Shown here piece after piece: positions 32,376 to 42,600 of a stretch of DNA of 42,630 nucleotides (positions are counted from its first letter, which is position 1; each line of letters starts with the position of its first letter). The notes beneath the pieces are model-generated. The model saw only the letters and a program-made list of their open reading frames with translations. It was not told the DNA's origin and made no database searches. The position numbers were made by a program, and so were the translations under genes. This DNA comes from an uncultured Alphaproteobacteria bacterium (GTDB taxonomy: Bacteria; Pseudomonadota; Alphaproteobacteria; HIMB59; GCA-002718135): positions 1 through 42,630 of the forward strand of contig CACJEE010000008.1 in NCBI GenBank assembly GCA_902592345.1, given 5' to 3'.

Positions 32376-34035
32376 TAATAATATAAAAATTTATGAAAAA
32401 GGCCTGTATTTTTTATCTTTAGGTGGAATAGGGGAAATTGGAGCAAATTGTTATCTGTATTGCTGTGATGGTAAGTGGATAATGATTGATTTGGGTTTAT
32501 CATTTGCAGATGAGCAGTTTCCTGGTGTAGATCTTCTAGTGCCTAAAATTAATTTTCTTGAAGAAATAAAAAATAATCTTGAAGCTATTATAATTAGTCA
32601 TGGACATGAAGATCACGCAGGGGCAGTGGCATATTTATCAGATAAGATTGAATGCCCTGTATATGCTTCTAGTTTCCCAAAACTTTTAATTGAAAATAGA
32701 TTAAAAGAATTTGGAAAGCTTGATTCTATTAATTTAATCGAACTTGATTCAACTAAAAATCTACTTTTAGAAAATTTTAATTTAAGATTTATTGAAACAA
32801 CTCATTCTATACCTCAGCCTCAAGCAATAGTCATTGAAACAAAGTATGGTAATTTATTGCATACTGCTGATTGGAAAATTGATAGTAAACCAACATTAGG
32901 AAAAGCTTTTAATAAAAACAGCTTTATTGATTTGGGTAATGAGGGAGTATTAGCTTTAATTGGTGACTCAACGAATGCTGATGTACCAGGTTTTTCCTCT
33001 TCTGAGGAAGATGTTAAAAATGAACTACATCAAGTTTTTTCAAGATACATAAATAGAATTGTTGTTACATGCTTTTCTTCTAATATTGCGAGAATTATTA
33101 ATATTACTAATGCTGCTAAGAAAAGTAATAGAAAAATTGCTTTGATTGGCAGAAGTATGAAAAAAAATATTGAAGCTGCGGTCAAAGCAAATTTAATTGC
33201 AGATGCAGAAATTTTTATTTCAGAAGAAGAAGCCTCATTGATTCCAAAAGAAAATCTTGTAATTATATGTACAGGTAGTCAAGGTGAAAAAAGATCTGCT
33301 TTATATAGGATTGCTTATAACTCTCATCGGAATATTCATTTGGAAAAAGATGATGTAGTAATTTTTAGTTCAAAGGACATACCTGGTAATGAAAAATCAA
33401 TAAATGCTCTAAAAAATTTATTAATAAGGCAAAGAATTGAAATTATTACTGCTGATGATGATTTAGTACATGTATCTGGACATGGTCATGCAGAAGAAAT
33501 AAAGCAAATGTATAACTGGACTAAGCCTTTTATTTCTATACCTGTTCATGGAGAGCCTATGCACTTAGAATCACATAAAAAAATCTCTGAAGCCTCACAG
33601 GTACCTATAACAAAAATTCTTCAAAATGGTAAATCCTTTAAAATTGCACCTGGAGATTGTGCTATTGTTGATGACATTGAAACGGGCAAACTAATTGTGG
33701 AAGGAAAATATCTATATGATTCTGAATCTGATTTTATAAGAGATAGGAGAAAATATTCATATGAGGGAATAGCTATGATATCTATAGTTATCAATGATGA
33801 TCTGACCATTGATAAAAATATTCAATTAAGCTTTATTGGTCTGCCTTATGAAGAAATAGACTTAGCCAAAAACACATTTCAAACTGAATTTATAGAAAAT
33901 TATCTCAAATTAAATCAAGAACAAAAATCTTCTGATCAAAATGTAATAGACTTAATTAAGAAAAATTTAAAAATTGCTTTAAAAAATATTTTACAAAAAA
34001 AACCCCAAATTAAAATTCATTTGATTAGAAAATAA
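32362..34035 (+). CDS. rnj: Ribonuclease J family (start chosen at MLKNSN; listed ORF starts 32347)
   Basis: Metallo-beta-lactamase/beta-CASP: 'LGGIGEIGANCYLY', 'ISHGHEDHAGAV', 'VHVSGHGHAEEIKQMYNWTKPFISIPVHGEPMHL'. Confidence 0.93.
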   Translation: MLKNSNNIKIYEKGLYFLSLGGIGEIGANCYLYCCDGKWIMIDLGLSFADEQFPGVDLLVPKINFLEEIKNNLEAIIISHGHEDHAGAVAYLSDKIECPVYASSFPKLLIENRLKEFGKLDSINLIELDSTKNLLLENFNLRFIETTHSIPQPQAIVIETKYGNLLHTADWKIDSKPTLGKAFNKNSFIDLGNEGVLALIGDSTNADVPGFSSSEEDVKNELHQVFSRYINRIVVTCFSSNIARIINITNAAKKSNRKIALIGRSMKKNIEAAVKANLIADAEIFISEEEASLIPKENLVIICTGSQGEKRSALYRIAYNSHRNIHLEKDDVVIFSSKDIPGNEKSINALKNLLIRQRIEIITADDDLVHVSGHGHAEEIKQMYNWTKPFISIPVHGEPMHLESHKKISEASQVPITKILQNGKSFKIAPGDCAIVDDIETGKLIVEGKYLYDSESDFIRDRRKYSYEGIAMISIVINDDLTIDKNIQLSFIGLPYEEIDLAKNTFQTEFIENYLKLNQEQKSSDQNVIDLIKKNLKIALKNILQKKPQIKIHLIRK

Positions 34036-34265
34036 TGCAAATATTTTCTTATTTTCTTTTTTTGGTAATTATTGGGTGGGTATTATTTTTTATATTTTTA
34101 AAAATTAAAAATGAAACTCCTCAAGACTGGCAGGTTGACATTGCAAGTAGTGCGACAATTCAAAGTTATCTTTTAATAAAAGTAATAATTACATCAGTTT
34201 TATCTTTGATTATTTTGATTACTTTAATATACTTTAGGTTGTATTTAGCTTTTATATTTAAATAA
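34035..34265 (+). CDS. Small two-helix membrane protein, DUF1467-like by position
   Basis: 76-aa ORF with start/stop overlap on both sides and two hydrophobic segments, in the rnj-proS interval where Alphaproteobacteria commonly carry DUF1467. Sequence match is weak by eye. Confidence 0.65.
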   Translation: MQIFSYFLFLVIIGWVLFFIFLKIKNETPQDWQVDIASSATIQSYLLIKVIITSVLSLIILITLIYFRLYLAFIFK

Positions 34266-35560
34266 TGAAATATTCAGAATTTTTTATACCTACTGTTAAG
34301 GATATTCCTAGTGATGCTGAAATTATTTCTCATAAGTTAATGATTAAAGCGGGGATGATTAAACAATCAAGTGCAGGTATTTATTCTTGGTTACCTCTTG
34401 GATTTAAAGTTCTTAAAAATATTGAACAAATAGTAAGAGAAGAGCAAAATAATGCGGGCGCTAATGAAATGTTAATGCCTACAATTCAATCTTCAGATTT
34501 ATGGATCAAATCAGGTAGATATGATGATTATGGAAAAGAAATGCTTCGAATAAAAGATAGAAGCGGTAGAGAAATGTTATATGGGCCAACAAATGAAGAA
34601 TTAATTACTGATATTTTTCAAACATATATCACTTCATATAAAGAGCTTCCTAAAAATTTATATCACATTCAGTGGAAGTTCAGAGATGAAGTTAGGCCAA
34701 GGTTTGGTGTTATGCGAGGAAGAGAATTTTTAATGAAAGATAATTATTCTTTTGACCTTAATGAAGAGACAGCACAGATTTCTTATAATAAAATGTTTAA
34801 AGCATATATTAAAACATTTTTAAGAATGGGATTAACGCCGATTTCTTTAAGAGCAGAAACAGGTCCAATAGGTGGAAATTTGAGCCATGAATTTCAAATA
34901 TTGGCAAATACAGGTGAAAGTACATTATATTATGACAAAGAATTAGAAAGCTTAGATCCTGAAAGCCTGGATCCAGAAAAATTACAGTCATATTATGCAG
35001 CTGTGGATGACGAACACGATGAGGATAAATGCCCAATAAAAAAAGAAGATTTGAAAATATCTAAAGGAATTGAGGTTGGGCACATTTTTTATTTTGGCAC
35101 TAAATATTCTCAAAAATTAAAGGCTTATGTTCAAGATAAAAATGGAAAAAAAATAGCTGTTCACATGGGCTCATATGGAATTGGTGTTTCTAGGTTAGTT
35201 GGGGCTCTAATTGAAGCAAATCATGATGACAAAGGTATAAAATGGCCGATGTCAGTGGCTCCATTTAAGCTAAGCATAATTAATTTAATGCCAGATGATC
35301 AAAATTGCACCACAATAGCATCAGATTACTATTCCAGTTTTATGGCTGAGAATATTGATACTTTATATGATGATAGAGAGTGCAGTATTGGAAAAAAATT
35401 ATCTGATAATGATTTAATAGGAACTCCTCTACAAATTATAATTGGTAAAAGAGATATATCTGCAGGCGTAGTAGAGATTAAAGACAGACTATTGGATTCA
35501 AGTGAAAAAATTCAAATTAACGACGTTAAGAAAGTTGTTTCAAAAAAACTTAACTTTTGA
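34265..35560 (+). CDS. proS: Prolyl-tRNA synthetase, short form
   Basis: 'IKAGMIKQSSAGIYSWLPLGFKVLKNIEQIVREE', 'LYGPTNEELITDIF', 'WKFRDEVRPRFGVMRGREFLMKDNYSF', 'MGSYGIGVSRLVGALIEANHD'. Confidence 0.96.
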   Translation: MKYSEFFIPTVKDIPSDAEIISHKLMIKAGMIKQSSAGIYSWLPLGFKVLKNIEQIVREEQNNAGANEMLMPTIQSSDLWIKSGRYDDYGKEMLRIKDRSGREMLYGPTNEELITDIFQTYITSYKELPKNLYHIQWKFRDEVRPRFGVMRGREFLMKDNYSFDLNEETAQISYNKMFKAYIKTFLRMGLTPISLRAETGPIGGNLSHEFQILANTGESTLYYDKELESLDPESLDPEKLQSYYAAVDDEHDEDKCPIKKEDLKISKGIEVGHIFYFGTKYSQKLKAYVQDKNGKKIAVHMGSYGIGVSRLVGALIEANHDDKGIKWPMSVAPFKLSIINLMPDDQNCTTIASDYYSSFMAENIDTLYDDRECSIGKKLSDNDLIGTPLQIIIGKRDISAGVVEIKDRLLDSSEKIQINDVKKVVSKKLNF

Positions 35561-36810
35561 TGCTTTCTAGATCAGAAATTTTAATAATAAAACGTTTTTT
35601 ATTCTCTAAGAAAACTGAGGGTTACGTATCTATTTTTTCTTGGTTTTCAATAATTGGAATAACACTAGGAGTTGCTGCAATTATAATTGTAATGTCAGTG
35701 ATGAATGGATTTCGTGCTAATTTAACTGAAAGATTAATTGGTGTTAATTCGCATCTTAATCTTTATTCTTTTGATGAGAAAATAAAAAAGCATGAAATTG
35801 AAATAATAAAAAAACCACTGGATTCAAAAAGCTATAAAAAAATCTTTTCTTCAATTGAAACACAAGGATTAGTTATTAGTGATAATATTTCAAAAGGAGT
35901 AATAATGAGATCTTATAAAGAAATTAGCTCAGAACATTATTTATATAAAAGAATAATTACTAAAAAATTATCCTCTATTGATTTTGATAAGATCATAATT
36001 GGTGATGCTTTAGCGAAAGAATTAAATTTAAAAATAGGAGATAAAATAAAAATTGCCATTCCTAAAACTGACACGTCTCTATTGGGCAGTATTCCTAGAT
36101 TCAAAACTCTTAAAATTGATGGAATATTTGATTTTGGTATGTTTGAATACGACTCAAATCTTGTATTTATATCTATAGAACTTTCAAGAAAATTACTATT
36201 CTTTGAAGATGAAACTTATAACAGGCTTGAATTTTATTTATATGATCCTTTACAAGTTAACAATTTTAAAAAGCTTATTAATTCAAATATCAAAAAAAAT
36301 AATTTAAATTTATATTCACTATCATGGATGGATAGAAATTCATCATTAATGAACGCTTTAAAAGTTGAAAAGAATGTAATGTTTTTAATTTTAACTTTAA
36401 TAATAATTGTAGCTTCTATGAATATAATTTCAGGATTAATTATTTTTGTGAAAGAAAAAAACAAAGATATAGGTATTTTGAAAACTTTAGGCTTCACTAA
36501 TTTAAGTCTTCTAAAAATATTCTTTGTTATTGGCTTATCTATTGGTCTAATAGGCACGATTTCAGGCACTATCCTAGGTATAATTATTACTGAAAATCTT
36601 CAGAGAATACAATATGTGATAGAAAACTTGCTACATATTGAACTTTTCTCTGAAGAAATTTATTTTTTATCAACACTTCCTTCAGATATAAAATATCAAG
36701 AGGTATTATTTGTATTTTTAATTTCTATTATAATAACTATATTGTCGACAATATTTCCATCAATAAGAGCATCTAATATTGACCCTATTGATACATTAAA
36801 AAATGAATAA
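35557..36810 (+). CDS. Lipoprotein-releasing ABC transporter permease (LolC/LolE family)
   Basis: 'GYVSIFSWFSIIGITLGVAAIIIVMSVMNGFRANLTERLIGVNSHLNLY', 'NKDIGILKTLGFT', '[15 protein letters not shown]'. Confidence 0.93.
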   Translation: MMLSRSEILIIKRFLFSKKTEGYVSIFSWFSIIGITLGVAAIIIVMSVMNGFRANLTERLIGVNSHLNLYSFDEKIKKHEIEIIKKPLDSKSYKKIFSSIETQGLVISDNISKGVIMRSYKEISSEHYLYKRIITKKLSSIDFDKIIIGDALAKELNLKIGDKIKIAIPKTDTSLLGSIPRFKTLKIDGIFDFGMFEYDSNLVFISIELSRKLLFFEDETYNRLEFYLYDPLQVNNFKKLINSNIKKNNLNLYSLSWMDRNSSLMNALKVEKNVMFLILTLIIIVASMNIISGLIIFVKEKNKDIGILKTLGFTNLSLLKIFFVIGLSIGLIGTISGTILGIIITENLQRIQYVIENLLHIELFSEEIYFLSTLPSDIKYQEVLFVFLISIIITILSTIFPSIRASNIDPIDTLKNE

Positions 36811-37483
36811 ATTAATAGAAATAAGTAATTTAAAAAAAATATACAATTTATCAAATAAAGATCAATTATTATTAATTGATAATCTAAATTTAACTATTTA
36901 TAAAAATAGCATTACTTCTATAATAGGGCCATCCGGATGTGGAAAATCCACTTTGCTTAATATTTTAGGTCTTCTAGATTCAAATTTTCATGGCAACTAT
37001 TTTTTTGAAAGTAAATCTATTAAAGAAATTAACAGTAAAAATTTAAGTAATATAAGAAACAAAAAAATAGGTTTTGTGCATCAGTTTTTTCACTTGATCC
37101 CTGAATTAACTGTTCTAGAAAATGTAATATTACCTGCTCTAGTTCAACATGATAATATATTAGATGTAAATAATGATGCTTGCAAGTTATTAGAAATTTT
37201 TGAAATTATTGATAAAAAAAATATGAAACCAAATAAATTATCAGGAGGAGAGCAGCAACGTGTTGCTATAGCTCGATCTCTTATAAACAAACCAAATTTA
37301 ATATTGGCAGACGAAATGACTGGCAATTTAGATGAAAAAACATCTGATGAAATCATTAATTTTTTTTTAAAGTTTGTAGCGAATCATAATATATCCCTAA
37401 TTTATGTAACTCATAATAAAAAATATGCAGAGATGGCAAAAATTAAATACGAGTTAAGAAATAGAAATTTAATATTAAAATGA
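36803..37483 (+). CDS. lolD: Lipoprotein-releasing ABC transporter ATP-binding protein
   Basis: Walker A '[12 protein letters not shown]', Q-loop '[17 protein letters not shown]', signature '[32 protein letters not shown]'. Confidence 0.94.
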   Translation: MNKLIEISNLKKIYNLSNKDQLLLIDNLNLTIYKNSITSIIGPSGCGKSTLLNILGLLDSNFHGNYFFESKSIKEINSKNLSNIRNKKIGFVHQFFHLIPELTVLENVILPALVQHDNILDVNNDACKLLEIFEIIDKKNMKPNKLSGGEQQRVAIARSLINKPNLILADEMTGNLDEKTSDEIINFFLKFVANHNISLIYVTHNKKYAEMAKIKYELRNRNLILK

Positions 37484-40400
37484 CTAAACCTTTTATTCAT
37501 CTAAGATGCTTATCTTCATATTCTTTATCTGAAAGTACTTTAAAAATCAAAAAATTAGTAAATTTAGCTAAAAAAAATAATATGCCTGCTTTGGCGATTA
37601 CAGATAATAACAATATGTTTGGTGTATTTGAGTTTGCTCAAGAATGTATAAATAACAACATTCAGCCTATTATAGGCACATCAATAAACTTAATTGATGT
37701 TCAACTTAAAAATACAATTTCACAATTATCTTTTTTAGTAAAAAATGAAATTGGATATAAAAATTTAATATATTTAAGCTCATTATCATACTTAAACAAA
37801 AATAGAGATTTAGGAATTAGTATTGAAGATATAGAAGGTCACACAGATGGACTATTTTGTTTTTTAGGAGGTGAATTCAACCCACTATTAATTTTACATA
37901 ATCAAAATAAACAAACTGATAATTTTATAACAAAATTAAAAAGATTATTTAAAAATAATTTATTATTTGAATTACAAAGAATCAATGACTCTAACATAGA
38001 CTCTTTTGAAAGCTATTTAATAGAAAAGTCCTACAAATTTAATATTCCATTAATTGGAACAAATAATATTAAGTTTGGAGAAGTGGATGAGTTTTCAGCA
38101 CATGATGCTTTATTATGTGTTGCTCAAAAAACAACTATAAATAGTGGCAATAGAAAAACTTCAAATAATCAAATTGCATTTAAGAGTAATGACCAGATGA
38201 TTGATATATTTTTTGATATTCCAGAAATTGTGGAAAATAATTTTAATGTTGCAATATCATGTAGTTATTACCCAAGAGAGGTTTTGCCAAAATTACCTAA
38301 GTTTAAAAATAATCTTAATCTTTCAGAGAGTGAATTATTAATTCAAATAGCTTCAAATGGCCTTGATAAAAAAATTATAGAAAATAAAATTTTACAGAAA
38401 AAAAATTATAAAGAAAGGTTAAACTACGAAATTGAAATTATTATTAAAATGGGATTTGCTGGCTATTTTTTAATAGTTTCTGATTTTGTTAATTGGGCAA
38501 AAAAAAATTATATTCCTGTTGGTCCAGGTAGAGGATCTGGCGCAGGAAGCGTAGCTGCTTGGTCATTGGGTATTACTGATTTGGACCCTATTAAGTACAG
38601 CTTGTTATTTGAGAGATTTTTAAATCCAGAGCGCATATCTATGCCAGATTTTGATATTGATTTTTGCCAAATTAGAAGGGATGAAGTTATAGAATACGTA
38701 AATAAAAAATATGGACGTGACTCGGTAGCACATATCATTACTTTTGGTACTTTAGCATCAAGAGCAGCAGTTAGAGACATTGGTCGTGTTTTAGAAGTGC
38801 CATATGGAGAAGTTGATTCATTTGCAAAATTAATTCCTTTTAATCCTGGAAGTCCATTAACATTGGCAGAGTCCATAAAATCAGAAAAATCTCTAAGAGA
38901 TATTATAAACAGAGATGAATCTCTATCTAATGTTGTGGATATAAGTCTTAAGTTGGAAGGTGTACATCGACATGCTTCAACCCATGCAGCGGGGGTTGTT
39001 ATAGGTGACACCAGCTTAAGCAATATTGTTCCTTTATACAAAGATCCAAATACTCAAACCAATGCAACTCAATTTTCAATGAAATATGTCGAAAAAGCAG
39101 GTTTAGTAAAATTTGATTTTCTAGGATTAACTACATTATCTATTATTAATGAATGTGTAAATTTAATTAAAAATGAAATTCATGATTTTGCCTTACAAAA
39201 TATTCCTTTAGATGATTTAAAAACTTTTCAACAACTTAGCAGAGGAAACGCTGTTGGTGTTTTTCAATTGGAGAGTAATGGAATGAGCAGTGTTTTAAAA
39301 CAATTGCAGCCTGATAAATTTGAAGAAATTATTGCAGTTGTAGCTCTTTTTCGCCCTGGACCTATGGATAATATTCCTTCTTTTTGTAATCGTAAACATG
39401 GAAGAGAAGAAATCAATTATATTCACCCAATATTAAAAGATGTTTTAAAAGAAACATACGGAATTATTGTTTATCAAGAGCAAGTAATGCAAATAGCACA
39501 AGTTCTTTCAAACTATTCACTTGGTGAAGCTGATTTATTAAGAAGAGCTATGGGAAAAAAAATACAAAAAGAAATGGACGATCAGAAAAATAGATTTATA
39601 GAAGGTGCAATAAAAAATGATATAAGTGAAAAAGAAGCCTCAAAAATATTTGATCTTGTTGATAAATTTGCAGGATATGGTTTTAATAAGAGTCATGCAG
39701 CAGGTTATGCTTTAATCTCCTATCAAACAGCATATTTAAAGGCAAATTTTCCTCATGAATTCATGACAGCTACTCTAAATTTTTCTATTGATAGAACTGA
39801 TAAAATTATTTCGTTAAAACAAGAATTGGAGAAACTTGAAATACCATTTCTAAAACCAGATATTAATTTTTCTAAAGAAAAATTCACTATTGAGAAAGAC
39901 AATTCTAAAAAATCAATACGATTTGGATTAAGCGCCATAAAAGGAGTTGGCTCTAAATCTATTAAATCAGTTGTGTCTGTAAGGGAGCAAAAAGGTAAAT
40001 TTATATCTATTATTGATTTTTTAAAAAGAGTTGATTCAGAGGTTATAAATAAACGCCAGCTTGAAAAATTGATTCAATCAGGTTCTTTTGATTCAATTGA
40101 AACAAACAGATCTAAACTTTTTTTTAATGTACCTCAATTTGTTAACTTATTTGGATCTAATAATTCACAATCAAATCAAAATTTACTTTTTGAAGAGGAG
40201 GAGATTTCATTTGAAGATAAAAATCTTTTTAATCAAAAAATATCTACATGGACTTCATCGGATATACTAAACAACGAATTAGAGGTTGTAGGCTTTTACT
40301 TTAGCGACCATCCACTTAAACATTATCCTCAAAAATTTTTTGAAATACAAAATATAAGTTTTTTTAAAGATATAGATCTTAATGAAAATGCTAAAAAAAT

Positions 40401-40878
40401 TAGACTTTGTGGGTCAGTTTTAGATATTAAAGAAAGATCTAATAAAGATGGAAGAAAGTATGCATTTGTAACAGTTTCAGAAGTAAATGCACAGTATGAA
40501 TTATCTATTTTTAGTGAAAATTTAAGTAAATTTCGATATCTTTTGAAAGAGGGAAATTTGTTAATATTCGATATTGATATAATTTTGAACAATAATGATC
40601 CTAGATTTGTTATTAGAATGATAAAGAGATTAGAAAGTGAATTTAATAATTTAGAAAAAAAAATAGATATTTTTATAGAGCCAGATCAATTGATTGAATA
40701 CAAGGACATCTTATTTTCTAAAAAAAACAACTTGAAAAGTAAGATTTCTATTTTTATGAATATCAATGATAAACTAATTAATTTTAATTCAAATAGTAAG
40801 TACTCACTTACGTCTTATAAGCATTTAGATATGTTAAAAAATTCAAAAAAATTAGATTACAACATAGATATATCTTGA
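37480..40878 (+). CDS. dnaE: DNA polymerase III subunit alpha
   Basis: PHP domain start 'FIHLRCLSSYSL'; 'GPGRGSGAGSVAAWSLGITDLDPIKYSLLFERFLNPERISMPDFDIDFC'; 'GYGFNKSHAAGYALISYQTAYLKANFPHEFM'. Confidence 0.97.
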   Translation: MTKPFIHLRCLSSYSLSESTLKIKKLVNLAKKNNMPALAITDNNNMFGVFEFAQECINNNIQPIIGTSINLIDVQLKNTISQLSFLVKNEIGYKNLIYLSSLSYLNKNRDLGISIEDIEGHTDGLFCFLGGEFNPLLILHNQNKQTDNFITKLKRLFKNNLLFELQRINDSNIDSFESYLIEKSYKFNIPLIGTNNIKFGEVDEFSAHDALLCVAQKTTINSGNRKTSNNQIAFKSNDQMIDIFFDIPEIVENNFNVAISCSYYPREVLPKLPKFKNNLNLSESELLIQIASNGLDKKIIENKILQKKNYKERLNYEIEIIIKMGFAGYFLIVSDFVNWAKKNYIPVGPGRGSGAGSVAAWSLGITDLDPIKYSLLFERFLNPERISMPDFDIDFCQIRRDEVIEYVNKKYGRDSVAHIITFGTLASRAAVRDIGRVLEVPYGEVDSFAKLIPFNPGSPLTLAESIKSEKSLRDIINRDESLSNVVDISLKLEGVHRHASTHAAGVVIGDTSLSNIVPLYKDPNTQTNATQFSMKYVEKAGLVKFDFLGLTTLSIINECVNLIKNEIHDFALQNIPLDDLKTFQQLSRGNAVGVFQLESNGMSSVLKQLQPDKFEEIIAVVALFRPGPMDNIPSFCNRKHGREEINYIHPILKDVLKETYGIIVYQEQVMQIAQVLSNYSLGEADLLRRAMGKKIQKEMDDQKNRFIEGAIKNDISEKEASKIFDLVDKFAGYGFNKSHAAGYALISYQTAYLKANFPHEFMTATLNFSIDRTDKIISLKQELEKLEIPFLKPDINFSKEKFTIEKDNSKKSIRFGLSAIKGVGSKSIKSVVSVREQKGKFISIIDFLKRVDSEVINKRQLEKLIQSGSFDSIETNRSKLFFNVPQFVNLFGSNNSQSNQNLLFEEEEISFEDKNLFNQKISTWTSSDILNNELEVVGFYFSDHPLKHYPQKFFEIQNISFFKDIDLNENAKKIRLCGSVLDIKERSNKDGRKYAFVTVSEVNAQYELSIFSENLSKFRYLLKEGNLLIFDIDIILNNNDPRFVIRMIKRLESEFNNLEKKIDIFIEPDQLIEYKDILFSKKNNLKSKISIFMNINDKLINFNSNSKYSLTSYKHLDMLKNSKKLDYNIDIS

Positions 40879-40919
40879 AAAATTTAAGTTTTCGATTAAA
40901 AGCCTGAAAAAAACTAGCA

Positions 40920-40968
40920 CACAGAAAAAACCGGTGTTTTTGTTTCTGTGGAGGTTGAACCGGAGATA
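40920..40968 (+). promoter_or_regulatory. Candidate structured rpsB leader: hairpin plus loop/Shine-Dalgarno pseudoknot
   Basis: CACAGAAA (40920-40927) pairs TTTCTGTG (40943-40950). Loop CCGGT (40931-40935) is perfectly complementary to ACCGG (40959-40963), which overlaps GGAG (40962-40965) in front of ATG 40972. Confidence 0.6.
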
Positions 40969-40971
40969 ATT

Positions 40972-41739
40972 ATGAATTTACCTGAAATTAAGATTGAAGA
41001 TCTTCTAGAGGCTGGCGTTCATTTTGGACACAATGTCAGAAGATGGAATCCAAAAATGGAAGAATATATTTTTGGAGTAAGAAATAATATCCATATTTTT
41101 GACTTAAGGATAACTGCTGAAGCTTTAAATAATGCACTTGTAAAGATGCATGAAACAGTAAGCAAATCTGGAAAGATCCTTTTTGTAGGTACAAAAAAAC
41201 AATGTGCTGAAATTGTAAAAGATTTAGCAACTATAAATAATAATTTTTATGTTAATAAAAGATGGTTAGGAGGCACATTAACAAACTGGAAAACTATTTC
41301 AAATTCAATTGATAGATTAAATACTTTAGACTTGAATTTAAATGATCCAGCTTTTACAAATAGTATATCAAAAAAAGAATTGCTGCAATTAACTAGAGAA
41401 AAAGAAAAACTTCATTTAAATTTAGGTGGGATTAAGGATCTTAATGGTAAACCTGATTTAATAATAATATTTGATGTATTAAAAGATAAGCTTGCAGTAT
41501 TGGAAGCTAAAAAACTTAACATTCCAATAATAGGCATTGTTGATTCTAATGCTAATCCAGAAGCTATAGATTATATAATACCTGGCAATGATGATGCGAT
41601 TAGGTCAATTAATCTTTATAAACATTATTTTAAGCATACAATTGAAGATGCTGTTTCTTTTCAAGATAAATCTGAAAATAAAATAACTGATCCTAAAAAA
41701 ATAGATAGTGAAAACAATACAAATCAAGGAGAGCTATAA
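40972..41739 (+). CDS. rpsB: 30S ribosomal protein S2 (start chosen at MNLPEIK; listed ORF starts at GTG 40948)
   Basis: '[25 protein letters not shown]', '[13 protein letters not shown]', '[15 protein letters not shown]', '[32 protein letters not shown]'. Confidence 0.97.
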   Translation: MNLPEIKIEDLLEAGVHFGHNVRRWNPKMEEYIFGVRNNIHIFDLRITAEALNNALVKMHETVSKSGKILFVGTKKQCAEIVKDLATINNNFYVNKRWLGGTLTNWKTISNSIDRLNTLDLNLNDPAFTNSISKKELLQLTREKEKLHLNLGGIKDLNGKPDLIIIFDVLKDKLAVLEAKKLNIPIIGIVDSNANPEAIDYIIPGNDDAIRSINLYKHYFKHTIEDAVSFQDKSENKITDPKKIDSENNTNQGEL

Positions 41740-42600
41740 ATGGGTGAAGATTTAAAATTGGTAAAAGAACTTAGAAATAAGACTGGAGCAGGTTTTTTAG
41801 ATTGCAAAGAGGCTTTAAGTAATAATAATGGAAACATCGATAATGCAATTGATTATTTAAGAAAAAAAGGTCTTGCTAAAGCCTCTAAAAAATCCTCAAG
41901 AGAGGCAAATGAAGGTGCTATAGGTTTTTATGAAAATAATAGTATTTGTGTTTTAATAAAAATAAATTCTGAAACTGATTTTGCTGCTAAAAGTGATACA
42001 TTTTTAAATTTTGTTGATTATATAGGTAAAATAATCCTTGATTTAAATAACACAGAATTAGATCTGCATATGTTTCTAGATACAAAAATTTCTTCAAAAT
42101 CTATTAAAGAAATTTTTGATGAGATGATAGCTAAAATTGGTGAAAATATTGTTATATCTGATTTAAGAGTTTTTAATAAAAATAATAATTATTTATCATT
42201 TTATGTCCATAATGCTTATAGAAAAAATATTGGAAAAATTATTTCTATATTAAAATATTCTTCAGATTCTAATGATGAAAGTATTCAAAATCTTGCAAAA
42301 AATTTATGCATGCATATTGCGGCATTAAAACCTGAGGCTATAGATGAGAGTAATTTAGAGCAAACTACTATTGATAAAGAATTAAATATCCAAAAGGAAT
42401 TAATAGCAAGTTCTGGAAAGCCAGCAAATGTTGTAGACAAGATATTGGAAGGAAAGATGAAAAAGTTTTATTCTGAAGTAACATTACTAAATCAGAGTTT
42501 CGTTTTAGATCCTGACAAATCTGTAAAAGAAGTAATTAACTCTAATCACAATGATAAAAAATTTGAAATTGATATGTTTAATTACTTGTCTTTAGAATAG
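41740..42600 (+). CDS. tsf: Translation elongation factor Ts
   Basis: 'VKELRNKTGAGFLDCKEAL', 'AIDYLRKKGLAKASKKSSREANEG', 'NSETDFAAKSDTF'. Confidence 0.96.
   Translation: MGEDLKLVKELRNKTGAGFLDCKEALSNNNGNIDNAIDYLRKKGLAKASKKSSREANEGAIGFYENNSICVLIKINSETDFAAKSDTFLNFVDYIGKIILDLNNTELDLHMFLDTKISSKSIKEIFDEMIAKIGENIVISDLRVFNKNNNYLSFYVHNAYRKNIGKIISILKYSSDSNDESIQNLAKNLCMHIAALKPEAIDESNLEQTTIDKELNIQKELIASSGKPANVVDKILEGKMKKFYSEVTLLNQSFVLDPDKSVKEVINSNHNDKKFEIDMFNYLSLE

Noticed and set aside
38508-39041. 177-aa minus-strand ORF inside dnaE
   Set aside because: Fully antisense to a conserved dnaE region with strong motifs; no family signature; a shadow ORF.
40948-40971. In-frame GTG start for rpsB giving MEVEPEII before MNLPEIK
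   Set aside because: Ribosomal protein S2 normally begins near the 'I.(D/E)[10 protein letters not shown]' segment. The ATG at 40972 has a well-spaced GGAG, and the upstream region forms the leader hairpin.
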